Assembly: GCF_051175385.1 (NCBI RefSeq)
Contig: NZ_CP195106.1
Span: 4,216,001 to 4,280,000, forward strand
Direction: 5' to 3'
Origin: Tundrisphaera lichenicola
Lineage (GTDB): Bacteria > Planctomycetota > Planctomycetia > Isosphaerales > Isosphaeraceae
DNA: 64,000 bases
Both the position numbers and the translations under genes were made by a program. Below are positions 1-8,107 of the stretch, one piece after another. Each line of letters begins with the position of its first letter. Positions within the stretch are counted from its first letter, which is position 1. Under the pieces are notes generated by a model, which had not been told where the DNA came from, did not search any database, and saw only the letters and a list, made by a program, of their open reading frames with translations.

Positions 1-651
1 CGTCAGCCGCCCTTCCATCGAGAGGGCCTCGATCGCCGGGCCGAAGTATTCGATCACCGTCCCGGTGGCACCGCCGGTGCCGATCTTGCGGATGATGGCC
101 AGGATGATGTCCTTCGGCTCCAGGCCGGGAGCCAGTTTGCCCCGGACCTCGATCCCGAACGAGGTGGGCCGCTTCCCTTGCCAGAGGGTCTGGGTGGCCA
201 GGACGTGCTCGACCTCGCTGGTGCCGATCCCGAAGGCCAGGGCCCCGAAGGCGCCGTGGGTGCTGGTGTGGCTGTCGCCGCAGACGATCGTGGTCCCCGG
301 CAGGGTCAGTCCCAGCTCGGGGCCGATGACGTGGACGATCCCCTGACGGCCTCCGTGAACATCGAAGAGGGTCACGCCGAAATCGCGGCAATTGGTCCGG
401 AGGGTCTCGACCTGCCGCCTCGACATCGGCTCCTTGATGTCGAGCTGGTGCTCGGTCGGCACATTGTGGTCGACCGTCGCGATGGTCAGTTCCGGTCGGC
501 GGACCTTCCGCCCGGCCAGCCGGAGGCCGTCGAATGCCTGGGGACTGGTGACCTCGTGAATCAGGTGCCGGTCGATGTAAAGTAGCGTGGCCTCATCCGT
601 CGCCTTGACGACGTGGCGATCCCAGACTTTCTGGAACAGGGTCTCGGGCAT
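1..651 (-). CDS. leuC: 3-isopropylmalate dehydratase large subunit (5' part, cut by window edge)
   Basis: The first 217 codons are present and the frame stays open through base 1. The product isomerises 2-isopropylmalate to 3-isopropylmalate in leucine biosynthesis, with LeuD as the small subunit, in the cytosol. The N-terminus MPETLFQKVWDRHVV, then YIDRHLIHEVTSPQAFDGLR, the DHNVPT segment and the block GDSHTSTHGAFGALAFGIGTSEVEHVLATQ (written here as one run of short motifs: GDSHTSTHGAFGALAFGIG and TSEVEHVLATQ) are typical of the aconitase-type LeuC fold. The cluster-ligating cysteines lie beyond the edge. The ATG at 651 opens the conserved N-terminus directly, though no strong Shine-Dalgarno is visible. 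LeuD would be expected outside the window. It is well separated from lipA, so it is probably its own transcription unit. Confidence 0.95.
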   Translation of the reverse strand, partial: MPETLFQKVWDRHVVKATDEATLLYIDRHLIHEVTSPQAFDGLRLAGRKVRRPELTIATVDHNVPTEHQLDIKEPMSRRQVETLRTNCRDFGVTLFDVHGGRQGIVHVIGPELGLTLPGTTIVCGDSHTSTHGAFGALAFGIGTSEVEHVLATQTLWQGKRPTSFGIEVRGKLAPGLEPKDIILAIIRKIGTGGATGTVIEYFGPAIEALSMEGRLT

Positions 652-805
652 GCTTCACTCGCTTCCACTTCGCACGACGCAGGTCAGTCTGAGGGGTGGG
701 CAATTATGATCGAAACGGTCGACGCGTCTCAAGCGTCGTCAATCGACGAGTCAACTCGGCCGATGCGAGGCCGACACAGGAGGGCATCTCCCGGTTCGTC
801 CCGGA

Positions 806-1741
806 TCAGTCGTCGATCGCATGGGCGGCCATCTCGTCGGCGTGGTAGCTCGACCGGACGAACGGGGCGCTGGCCACTTCGAGGAAGCCCATCGATCGGG
901 CCAGTCGGCCCAGCTCGTCGAACTCTTCGGGGGGCAGGTAGCGGTCGACGGGGAGGTGCCGGGGAGAGGGCTGGAGATACTGGCCGAGGGTCAGGAAATC
1001 GCAGCCGACCGAGCGGAGATCGGCCAGGGTCTCCAGGACCTCGCCGGTGGTCTCCCCCAGCCCAAGCATCAGGCCGCTCTTGGTTTTCACCTTCGGCGAG
1101 GCGAGTTTGGCGTGACGCAAGACGGCGAGGCTGACGGCGTACTGGCTCTTCCGTCGGACGTACTGCTGGAGCCGGGCCACGGTCTCCAGGTTGTGGTTGA
1201 AGACCTCGGGCTCGCCGGCCAGGACGACCTCGATGGACCGGGTATCTCCATCGAAGTCGGGGGTCAGGACTTCGATGGTCGCGCCGGTGCGTTCTCGGAC
1301 GGCCAGGATGCAGCGGCGGAAGTGATCGGCCCCGCCATCGGGCAGGTCATCGCGGGTCACCGAGGTGATCACGACATGCTTCAATCCGAGGCGGGCGCAC
1401 GCCTCGGCCAGTCGATCGGGCTCGTCGAAGGCGACCTCTTCGGGCTTGCCTCGCTTCACCGCGCAGAAACCGCAAGGGCGGGTGCAGGTCTCGCCCAGGA
1501 CCATGAAGGTGGCGGTCCGTCGGGTCCAGCATTCCGAACGATTGGGGCACTTCCCGCTCTCGCAGATCGTCTCCAGGCCCAGCTCGCCGATCAGATCCTT
1601 GGTGAAGTAAGTCCCTCTCGACGAGGGGATCGGACGCTTCAGCCAGGCGGGAAGTCTCCGGCGAGGGGCGTCGGCGACAACCTCTTCGGCCGTCAGGACC
1701 GAGAGGGTGGCGAGGTCATCCGAGGCTCGAGGCGTAGGCAT
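806..1741 (-). CDS. lipA: Lipoyl synthase
   Basis: Radical SAM enzyme of 311 aa that inserts two sulfurs into protein-bound octanoyl groups to make the lipoyl cofactor of 2-oxoacid dehydrogenases and the glycine cleavage H protein. The auxiliary cluster motif C-x4-C-x5-C is seen as CESGKCPNRSEC, the SAM cluster motif CxxxCxxC as CTRPCGFC, and the C-terminal RSSY serine motif is present, so all known iron-sulfur ligands are there. The length is normal. The ATG at 1741 lies inside the end of lipB (26-base overlap) and is preceded by GGAAGG, so the pair is translationally coupled. The window holds no 2-oxoacid dehydrogenase. Confidence 0.97.
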   Translation of the reverse strand: MPTPRASDDLATLSVLTAEEVVADAPRRRLPAWLKRPIPSSRGTYFTKDLIGELGLETICESGKCPNRSECWTRRTATFMVLGETCTRPCGFCAVKRGKPEEVAFDEPDRLAEACARLGLKHVVITSVTRDDLPDGGADHFRRCILAVRERTGATIEVLTPDFDGDTRSIEVVLAGEPEVFNHNLETVARLQQYVRRKSQYAVSLAVLRHAKLASPKVKTKSGLMLGLGETTGEVLETLADLRSVGCDFLTLGQYLQPSPRHLPVDRYLPPEEFDELGRLARSMGFLEVASAPFVRSSYHADEMAAHAIDD

Positions 1742-2462
1742 GAGTGCCGACCTTCCGACGGATCAGGGGATGATGCGTGTAGAGGTGGTGCCGCTCCAGT
1801 CCGAAGACCGATTCGACCCGGCGGATCACCGCTTCGCGGACCTTCGCCATCGGGGCGGGTCGCTGCCGACGCGATTCCATCGATGTCTGGCGGATCGGCA
1901 GCTTCGACGGGCCGGGCCGGATTTCTTCGAGGACCTCGAAGGGTTCCAGGAACGTCGAAACATTCAGGGTGAAACCATGATAGGCGATCCATCGGCTGAC
2001 CGCCACGCCGACCGAGCCGACGCGCGACTGGCCGAGGAAGACCCCCGGTTGGTCGGGCTGGGTCGATGCCGGCAGGTCGAATTCGGCCAGGACCTCGACA
2101 AGGACCCTATGAAGTCCCTCTATGTAGCTCTGCAGATCCAGCCGGGAGGAGTTCAGGGGCATCGCGAGATAGCCGACAAGCTGACCGGGAAGATGCAGGA
2201 CGCAACCGCCACCCCGATTGATCCATCGAACGGCCATGCCTCGTGAACGTAACTCCGGATCGTCCGCCAGGATGTGGGCCCGACTTCCCGAACGACCCAC
2301 GCTGATCGTCGGAGGGTGCTCGCAAAGAATCAGTGCTCCACCTGCTCGCTCGTTTTCCCCGAGATCATAGACGAGGCGACGCTGGACTTGCTGGATCTCG
2401 TCGAAATCGACCGTGCCAAGAAGGTAGATCTCCAGCGGCGGAGCGTCGAGAGACGGATTCAT
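1716..2462 (-). CDS. lipB: LipB-family octanoyltransferase with altered active site
   Basis: 248 aa, BPL/LipA/LipB fold. Family members move octanoate from acyl carrier protein to lipoyl domains, just before lipA acts. Visible family blocks are LILCEHPPTISVGRSG, the RGGG...LPGQLVGY region and AYHGFTLNV. Two catalytic positions known from E. coli LipB look changed: the lysine of the KICSLGLR segment aligns with Arg in SRVGSVGVAV, and the cysteine of INPCGY aligns with Gly in IRPGPSK. No other cysteine sits near that site. The start at 2462 has GAGGAGGAA about 9 bases upstream. The gene overlaps lipA. Either it uses another mechanism or another ligase does the work; the family assignment is firm, the activity is not. 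Confidence 0.85.
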   Translation of the reverse strand: MNPSLDAPPLEIYLLGTVDFDEIQQVQRRLVYDLGENERAGGALILCEHPPTISVGRSGSRAHILADDPELRSRGMAVRWINRGGGCVLHLPGQLVGYLAMPLNSSRLDLQSYIEGLHRVLVEVLAEFDLPASTQPDQPGVFLGQSRVGSVGVAVSRWIAYHGFTLNVSTFLEPFEVLEEIRPGPSKLPIRQTSMESRRQRPAPMAKVREAVIRRVESVFGLERHHLYTHHPLIRRKVGTHAYASSLG

Positions 2463-3761
2463 CGCGACTCTGTTCCTCCTCTCGTCCGGTTCTCTCGCCT
2501 TGCATCGACATCCTGTTGCTCACCTACTGTACAGTCCAAGGGGATGGCCCGGCAAGTGGAGTCGGAGCTTGCCAAGGGTGGATCAATTATGCAAGTTCCA
2601 AGGCCCTTGCCAGCCTGAAGCCGTCCTAGGCCCCATCGACTCTCGGGATGGATCGAGTCGAAGACCTCGCAGAGAAGGGCATCCTTATCCGCTATCGAGG
2701 AGGACCATCCATTCTACCGGTTGAGTTCCATGTGCGCATGCGAGTCTTCAATTGCTCTCGGGTTGGGAAAGCTTTGCCTGAACCGCTTTTGGCTTGATTC
2801 CTCCGGCAAAAACCAGGCGGTATTCGAATTCGGGACGGGCGATGGCCTGGCTTTTGCTGATGCCGGGGTGGGACAAGACCGTGTTCAGGAGACGTACACA
2901 TTCCAACTAAAGAGACACCCAGCTGTTTGAAACTCCGGGTGAATCGGCCCGTGATCGAGCGTGCGGGTTGGGGGGCGAAGGTGCCAGCGTCGACGAATTA
3001 ATTAGGTCGATTTTGTTAACGGGTGAATAAGACTGCGATGACGTCTGGGTAAATAAGCGATACCGGGCGTGATTTTGCCCTTAGTTTGGCTTGTTTCTTC
3101 GCCTGTCGCCTTGCTTGATCCGAGGCATGCATTTAGAAAGCTGCGGAAGATAGAGTCGAGTGTATGCGAACCATTGTTACTTTTTATAAACTTTTGTGAT
3201 TATCGCTTGCGATCTAGGTGGATGTCGTGCAAAGCTAGCCGGAGCCTGAAAATGAGACGACCCGGGCCACCTTACGAAAGCTGCGATCTCCCTGGCGAGG
3301 AGGAGCTCAACCCGAGTCCGATCGCCAAGGTTCGTCGAGGCCTCTCACTTTTCAAGTGATGGATGATCCTGGGAAGTCACTACTGGATGGTTCCCGGGAT
3401 CCCGAGCGTCGCCGTCGGATCGGCCTTCGCGGCAATATTGCCAGAAGGCTCGCGTTTGATGCGTCGAAGTTCGAATATCCCGACGCGATTCGCGTCAGAA
3501 GGCTCGGCGGAATGAGAAGGATTTGGGTTCAACCCCGGGAAGGTCCATGGGTTACCATCATTTTTGAGTCAATCGCGAAGATTGGCCTCCGAGCTCGTCT
3601 TGGAGGACGATTCGCGGGGGGGGGCGATCTGGAGTTATCAAGCCTGGATCGGCTCTCTTGCCTGCCGTTCGGCTCGGGATCCGTGATCTCGGAGTCGGTG
3701 ATGAGCCTCGCCGATCGTGTCGGCCTCTCAACCACCTTTGATGCTGGAGAAATTGAATCTA
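2463..3761. other. 1.3 kb intergenic stretch without a convincing gene
   Basis: No reading frame here has domain-like content or a good ribosome site. The sequence is AT-richer than the genes, especially around 2990-3060 and 3165-3210. It holds a perfect 10-base palindrome ACTGTACAGT at 2526-2535, about 64 bases upstream of lipB, and the palindrome GACGCGATTCGCGTC near 3481-3495. An open frame at 3356-3856 (166 codons) overlaps the start of the PEP-CTERM gene, has many Arg and no recognisable features, and I do not accept it. The stretch could hold the promoters of both flanking genes and possibly a non-coding RNA. Confidence 0.5.
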
Positions 3762-4328
3762 ATGACCAAGATTTCGCGTCTCAGTGCCTGCTTTGTCCTT
3801 GCTGCTCTGGCTCTTGGAATGTCCTCGACGACCCAGGCTGCTTTCAGCTACGGTAGCCAGGGATTCGCTGATATTGGTATCCCCACTATCAACACGGCGG
3901 ACATCAACAGCGCCACCTCATTCGAACTGGGAACGGTGGTGACCAACGGCAGCCGGACCGGCGACTTCCTGATGCTACCCGTCCAGACCTTGATCGTCGA
4001 TGGTCCGCTGACCATCGGGGATCCCTCCACGTTCAGCCTGAGCAGCACGGCGTTCGGCGTCTTCCAGGCGACCACGATCACCGAGGTTGCCGCCAGCGCC
4101 GGCACTCGTGCGTTCCTGGTGGGCGGGCTGTTCACGGGCGGTACTGCCTTCGGTACCCCTTCCAGCCCTCTCTCCGCAGTGATGCGGCTCAGCTTCACCC
4201 AGAGCGGGGGAGCGATCTCGGATTCCGCCAGCCTGACCGTTGCCGTCCCCGAGCCCGCTTCCGTTGCCATGCTGGGCCTGGCCGGCCTGACCGGCGTCTC
4301 GATCGCCCGTCGTCGCCGCTCGTCCTGA
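3762..4328 (+). CDS. PEP-CTERM sorting domain protein
   Basis: 188 aa secreted protein of unknown function. Residues 1-30 form a signal peptide (MTKISRLSACFVLAALALG ending near TQA). The middle is a Ser/Thr/Ala-rich, beta-type region with no cysteine and no known domain. The C-terminus carries the sorting signal: AVPEPAS followed by a hydrophobic helix (LGLAGLTGVS) and the basic tail RRRR, as expected for processing by an exosortase. No exosortase gene is in the window. I chose the ATG at 3762 because GGAGA lies at 3746-3750 and because the signal peptide starts there; upstream in-frame ATGs at 3717 and 3741 would add a non-signal extension. A terminator pair follows. Confidence 0.88.
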   Translation: MTKISRLSACFVLAALALGMSSTTQAAFSYGSQGFADIGIPTINTADINSATSFELGTVVTNGSRTGDFLMLPVQTLIVDGPLTIGDPSTFSLSSTAFGVFQATTITEVAASAGTRAFLVGGLFTGGTAFGTPSSPLSAVMRLSFTQSGGAISDSASLTVAVPEPASVAMLGLAGLTGVSIARRRRSS

Positions 4329-4345
4329 TATTCGGGTAAAACCCT

Positions 4346-4361
4346 CCCCGTCTCGACGGGG
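4346..4361 (+). terminator. Short hairpin after the PEP-CTERM gene
   Basis: CCCCGT / ACGGGG stem with a CTCG loop 18 bases after the stop codon. No T tract follows directly, so it may be a pause or an RNA 3' end stabiliser acting with the stronger hairpin 20 bases downstream. Confidence 0.4.
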
Positions 4362-4380
4362 AAACAACGTCACCTATTAT

Positions 4381-4424
4381 TCGGCCACGACCGCGCTACT
4401 GGCGAGGTCGTGGCCGATTTGGTT
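4381..4424. terminator. Convergent-gene terminator, 12-bp perfect stem
   Basis: TCGGCCACGACC at 4381-4392 pairs perfectly with GGTCGTGGCCGA at 4406-4417 around a 13-base loop, followed by TTTGGTTTT on the + strand. It sits between the PEP-CTERM gene (+) and accC (-) and is AT-flanked on both sides, so it can serve both. Confidence 0.75.
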
Positions 4425-4456
4425 TTCGATCGCGGAAGTCGGGAACCCGAAGCTTC

Positions 4457-5821
4457 TCAGGAAGTCGAGGAGGCTTTGGGCGGCATCAAAACCCGCTCGA
4501 CCCAGGTGGTATCGACCCGGTTCTCGATGAAGTCGGCATTCCGGAAGACTCGACGATGTAAAGGAATCGTGGTCTGGATTCCCTCGATCGCAAGTTCGTC
4601 GAGGGCCCTCCGCATCCGGGCGATCGCCTCGACACGACTGGGAGCGTGCACGATCAGCTTGCCGACCAGCGAGTCATAGTTTGGCGGGACGCTGTATCCG
4701 ACCTGGACGTGGGAGTCCCAGCGGACTCCGGGACCGCCGGGAATCTTCAGGTTCGTAATCCGACCCGGGGAAGGTCGGAAGTCGTGGTCGGGGTCTTCGG
4801 AGTTGATCCGGCACTCGAACGAGTGTCCGGTCGTCTTGATGTCGGACTGGGTGAAGGGCAGCTTCTCACCGGAAGCGACCCGGATTTGTTGCTGAACCAG
4901 GTCGATCCCGGTGATCATCTCGCTGACCGGATGCTCGACCTGGATCCGGGCGTTGACCTCGATGAAATAGAAGTTATTGTCGGCGTCGACCAGGAATTCG
5001 CAGGTCCCAGCGTTCACGTAGCCGCAGGCCTTGGCGAGCCGGACGGCGGCCTCGCCAAGCCGGGTCCGGACCTTCAGCGGCAGGGAGGCAGCGGGTGCCT
5101 CCTCGACCAGCTTCTGGTGTCGGCGCTGGAGCGAGCAGTCACGATCCCAGCAGTGGACGACGTTCCCGTGCGAATCGGCGAGGATCTGGACCTCGACGTG
5201 CCGGGGCCGGTCGATGAATTTTTCGAGATAAACGCTGGCATTCTTGAAGGCGGCCTCGGCCTCGTTCTTCGCGGAGCGGAGCGAGGTGAGTAGCGAGGAT
5301 TCCTCGCGACAGACCCGCATCCCCTTGCCACCGCCTCCCGCCGCCGCCTTGATCAGGACCGGGAAGCCGATGGCCTTGGCCAACCGGACGACTTCCGCAT
5401 CATCGCCCACCGGGCCATCCGAGCCCGGGACGCAAGGGACCTTGGCGGCCTGGGCCACGGCCTTGGCCTCGGTCTTCAGGCCCATCCGGCGGATCGCGTC
5501 GTGGGGCGGCCCGATGAACTCGAAATTGCAGCTCCGGCAAACCTCGGCGAAGTGTGGATTCTCGCTCAAGAATCCGTAGCCAGGGTGGATGGCCTGGACC
5601 TCGGCCACCTCGGCCGCCGCGATGATCCGGGGGATATTCAGATAGCTGTCCGAGCTGACCGCCTTGCCGATGCAGATGGCCCGGTCGGCCAGCTCGAGGT
5701 ATGGGGCGTCCCGGTCGGCCTGCGAATAGACGGCCACGACCTCAACCCCAAGCTCCTTGCACGCGCGGATGACCCGCAGGGCGATCTCACCGCGGTTGGC
5801 GACCAGGATTCGCTGAAACAT
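4457..5821 (-). CDS. accC: Acetyl-CoA carboxylase, biotin carboxylase subunit
   Basis: 454 aa, normal for AccC. It carboxylates biotin on AccB using ATP and bicarbonate, the first half-reaction of fatty acid synthesis. The N-terminus MFQRILVANRGEIALRVIRA starts the pre-ATP-grasp domain; the glycine-rich ATP loop is AAGGGGKGMR; the catalytic block is EVNARIQVEHPVSE, including the Arg and Glu used in bicarbonate activation. CSLQRRHQKLVEEAP is also present. accB lies 188 bases upstream, and that gap contains an inverted-repeat element, so the pair may not be tightly coupled. The subunit is of the free-standing type, not the fused alpha subunit of propionyl- or methylcrotonyl-CoA carboxylases. 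Confidence 0.96.
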   Translation of the reverse strand: MFQRILVANRGEIALRVIRACKELGVEVVAVYSQADRDAPYLELADRAICIGKAVSSDSYLNIPRIIAAAEVAEVQAIHPGYGFLSENPHFAEVCRSCNFEFIGPPHDAIRRMGLKTEAKAVAQAAKVPCVPGSDGPVGDDAEVVRLAKAIGFPVLIKAAAGGGGKGMRVCREESSLLTSLRSAKNEAEAAFKNASVYLEKFIDRPRHVEVQILADSHGNVVHCWDRDCSLQRRHQKLVEEAPAASLPLKVRTRLGEAAVRLAKACGYVNAGTCEFLVDADNNFYFIEVNARIQVEHPVSEMITGIDLVQQQIRVASGEKLPFTQSDIKTTGHSFECRINSEDPDHDFRPSPGRITNLKIPGGPGVRWDSHVQVGYSVPPNYDSLVGKLIVHAPSRVEAIARMRRALDELAIEGIQTTIPLHRRVFRNADFIENRVDTTWVERVLMPPKASSTS

Positions 5822-5857
5822 CGACTCGTTCCGTCCGTCCGGAAGGGCCTTGAAATC

Positions 5858-6000
5858 GGGGCTGAGGACTCAGCCCACCATCCGAGGCCCATTGCCTTGA
5901 GTATTTCGAGAATCGATCGATCCCGATCGGATCATGGCCGCTTTCGGGTCCGGGCCATGCTGTCCGAGGCCTGAGTCCTCAGTCCCGAGTCCTCAGTCCT
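5858..6000. repeat. Inverted-repeat element with a 14-bp tandem copy between accC and accB
   Basis: GGGGCTGAGGACTCAG at 5858-5873 is nearly complementary to the segment CTGAGTCCTCAGTCCC at 5971-5986, about 110 bases away. The right arm is followed by a second copy of the 14-mer GAGTCCTCAGTCC(C/T) at 5987-6000. Together these form a roughly 140-base hairpin-type element, resembling a small palindromic intergenic repeat or a MITE remnant. No open frame is inside. Confidence 0.6.
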
Positions 6001-6009
6001 CACGGGGGA

Positions 6010-6531
6010 TCAGGCTGGGCTGACGCGGAAGAGTGGCTGGCCGAATTCGACGGGCTGGCCGCTCTTGACGAGGACCTCGGTGATCGTGCCCGACAGCCCC
6101 GCGGGGATGTCGGTAAAGACCTTCATGGCCTCGATGATGCAGACCGTCAGGTCGGGCCGGACCGCCGAGCCGACCGTGACGAACGGCGGGGCCTCGGGCG
6201 AACTGGAGGAGTAGAACGTGCCGACCATCGGGCTCTCGATCAGCAGGCCCGAAGGGGCTGCCGGGGCGGGAGCGGCCACCGGAGTTGCCGGCATGGCGAT
6301 CGTTGGGCCATCGACCGCTGATGCGGGATTGGCGGCGGGGGCATAGTTGTTCGGGGGGGGGTACGCCATCGGGAGGGCGACCTCGGGTCCCCTTCGACGG
6401 AGCCGGATCTGCGTCGGTCCTTCGATGAAATCGATCGCCGTCAGGTCGTATCGCTTCATCAATCGGACCAGTTGGTGGATCGCCCGGACATCGGGCTCGG
6501 GGCTCTCCGCGTTCTTCTCCAACTCCGGCAT
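6010..6531 (-). CDS. accB: Acetyl-CoA carboxylase, biotin carboxyl carrier protein
   Basis: 173 aa. It carries the biotin that AccC carboxylates and that the carboxyltransferase uses. The N-terminal helix (residues 1-45, ending DFIEGPTQIRLRRRG) is followed by a flexible Ala/Pro-rich linker (about 60-95) and a biotinyl domain (about 98-173) with the thumb-type segment ESPMVGTFYSSSSPEAPPF and the biotin site IEAMKVF, where Lys is modified. The ATG at 6531 begins the usual AccB N-terminus; the frame is open further upstream into the peptidase gene but that extension is Arg-rich and unlikely. It follows the M24 peptidase by 92 bases and precedes accC, a common bacterial order. Confidence 0.95.
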   Translation of the reverse strand: MPELEKNAESPEPDVRAIHQLVRLMKRYDLTAIDFIEGPTQIRLRRRGPEVALPMAYPPPNNYAPAANPASAVDGPTIAMPATPVAAPAPAAPSGLLIESPMVGTFYSSSSPEAPPFVTVGSAVRPDLTVCIIEAMKVFTDIPAGLSGTITEVLVKSGQPVEFGQPLFRVSPA

Positions 6532-6623
6532 GCCTGCTCGCCTTTCGATCGGTCGTCGGGGAGGACGGTCCACTGGATCTGAGGAACGGCTCCCGGTAAT
6601 TTCTCGTCGGGGTCGGCCCCGGT

Positions 6624-7721
6624 TCATCGAAGTAGGGTCGACTCGAAGGCCTTGGGGACGTCCGAGAGAACTTCCGGCCCGTCGGGCGTGATCAGAATAT
6701 CGTCCTCGATCCGGACTCCGCCCCATTCGGGCGAATAGATTCCCGGCTCGATCGTGACGACCATGCCCGCCCGGAGCGTCGCCTGATTGTCGCGGCGGAA
6801 GAAGGGATTTTCGTGGATCTCCAGGCCGACCCCGTGGCCCAATCCGTGGGTGAAGAGGCGGCCAAAGCCAGCCTCCTCGATCACCGAACGAGCTGCGGCA
6901 TCGACCTCGCCAGCCTTCACGCCAGGACGGAGCGCGGCAATTCCTCGCTCCTGAGCGGCCAGGACGGTTCGGTAGACCTTCTCGAACTTCGGAGTGACCT
7001 TACCGGTGACCAGGACCCTCGTCAAGTCGCTTTTGTAACCGGCGGAGGATGTGGCACCCCAGTCAATCAGCACGAAGTCCGCATCGCGAACCTTGGCCGA
7101 GCGAGTTGGCCGGGCGTGCGGCAGGGCGGCCCGAGGGCCGACGGCGACGATGGGGGGGAACGAGGCCGCCGACGCCCCGCAGCGTCGAAGGTATCCCTCC
7201 AGGGCGTCGGCCGTCTCCTTCTCGGAGTCGTCCTCGTCGAGGCTAGCCCGGAGCATCGCGAAGCCTCGCTCGGCCTGGCGGACCGCCTCGCGGATCGATT
7301 CGATCTCGGATCGATCCTTGATCGCCCGGAGCGACTCGACCCGCCCGGTCACGCCGGTCCACTCGACGGTCGGGGCCTTCTGCTTGAGCGTCTCGAAGTG
7401 GGCCACGCTGAGGCTCGACGGCTCGAAACCAACCCGCCGGACCCCGAGCTTGGCCAGGATCTCGCCGAGGCCATCGTAGAGGAGTTGGCCGACCGGGCGG
7501 ATATGGACCTCCAGGCCGGGACACTCCTGCTCGATCTGGGTCGTGAACCGCCCGTCCGAGACCAGGAGGGTCCGATCCTTGCCGACGAGCAGGACCGATG
7601 CCTCGCCGGTAAATCCGGAGAGGTATCGGACATTGGTCTCGGAAGCCACCATCAACAGGTCGATCCGGTCGCCCCGGATCGACTTGCGCAACTTCTCCAG
7701 GCGACGATTGCTCTGATCCAT
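6624..7721 (-). CDS. pepP: M24 family Xaa-Pro aminopeptidase
   Basis: 365 aa cytosolic metallopeptidase that removes N-terminal residues before proline (aminopeptidase P or prolidase type). The N-terminal creatinase-like domain (about 1-135) has the typical NVRYLSGFTGEASVLLV opening. The C-terminal pita-bread domain shows the metal ligands: DWGATSSAGYKSDLTR (two Asp), HGLGHGVGLEIHENP (His), VVTIEPGIY (Glu) and GGVRIEDDILIT (Glu). The position just upstream of accB-accC is common in bacteria. The symbol is by family; pepQ would be equally defensible. Confidence 0.93.
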   Translation of the reverse strand: MDQSNRRLEKLRKSIRGDRIDLLMVASETNVRYLSGFTGEASVLLVGKDRTLLVSDGRFTTQIEQECPGLEVHIRPVGQLLYDGLGEILAKLGVRRVGFEPSSLSVAHFETLKQKAPTVEWTGVTGRVESLRAIKDRSEIESIREAVRQAERGFAMLRASLDEDDSEKETADALEGYLRRCGASAASFPPIVAVGPRAALPHARPTRSAKVRDADFVLIDWGATSSAGYKSDLTRVLVTGKVTPKFEKVYRTVLAAQERGIAALRPGVKAGEVDAAARSVIEEAGFGRLFTHGLGHGVGLEIHENPFFRRDNQATLRAGMVVTIEPGIYSPEWGGVRIEDDILITPDGPEVLSDVPKAFESTLLR

Positions 7722-8036
7722 CGGCCCCAGGTCACCCTGCCAGGTCTAGTCTGATTCGTTCGCCACTAACTCTAAACGATTTTGAGGAGACGAGATAGCT
7801 CTGCTTCGATAGCAGGGTGCCCCTCTCGATTTGGGCATCGCCAGAAACCGCCCGATCGGTGACGAGCGTCCTGTAGGGCAGGGCTTGCCCTGCCGAGACC
7901 AGGCTCGCGGCTGGGCCAGCCCTGCCCTACAAGAAATGCCAGAATCGAGAGGGACTCCCTCGATAGCAAGTCGATCAGTCGATCCCGTACAATCCTTCCG
8001 AAATCGCCGACGGGACGACGAAGCTTATAACGATCG
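7722..8036. other. Intergenic spacer carrying a nested inverted repeat
   Basis: There is no gene here. The middle is filled by the palindromic element described separately at 7803-7972. The remainder is the upstream region of the peptidase gene (minus strand) and the downstream region of the TPM-domain gene. Confidence 0.6.
7803..7972. repeat. Nested inverted repeat, about 170 bp
   Basis: Inner arms TGTAGGGCAGGGC (from 7872) and GCCCTGCCCTACA (to 7932) are exact complements. Outer arms CCCTCTCGATTTGGGCAT (to 7838) and ATGCCAGAATCGAGAGGG (from 7936) are complementary with about two differences, and a CGATAGC copy lies at each outer end. A partial inner arm, CCTGCCCTAC, recurs at 60916-60925 in another intergenic gap. 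This looks like a dispersed palindromic intergenic element. Confidence 0.6.
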
Positions 8037-8075
8037 AAGGACCGAGGTCACCCCAGGGGGGCAACCGCGGTCCTT
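8037..8075 (-). terminator. Hairpin after the TPM-domain gene
   Basis: AAGGACCG at 8037-8044 pairs with CGGTCCTT at 8068-8075; GGT/ACC and CCCC/GGGG pairs continue inward, giving one compact imperfect hairpin 33 bases past the stop codon. The T tract is poor. Confidence 0.45.
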
Positions 8076-8107
8076 GTCGATGAAGAATCATCTTTCAGGC
8101 CATGGAG

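Noticed and set aside
3529..3551. tRNA T-arm-like GGGTTCAACCCC
   Set aside because: Palindromic pairing leaves no seven-base loop, and no acceptor or anticodon arms could be drawn around it.
3356..3856. 166-codon frame before and over the PEP-CTERM start
   Set aside because: Arg-rich without a domain; no ribosome site; overlaps a real gene start.
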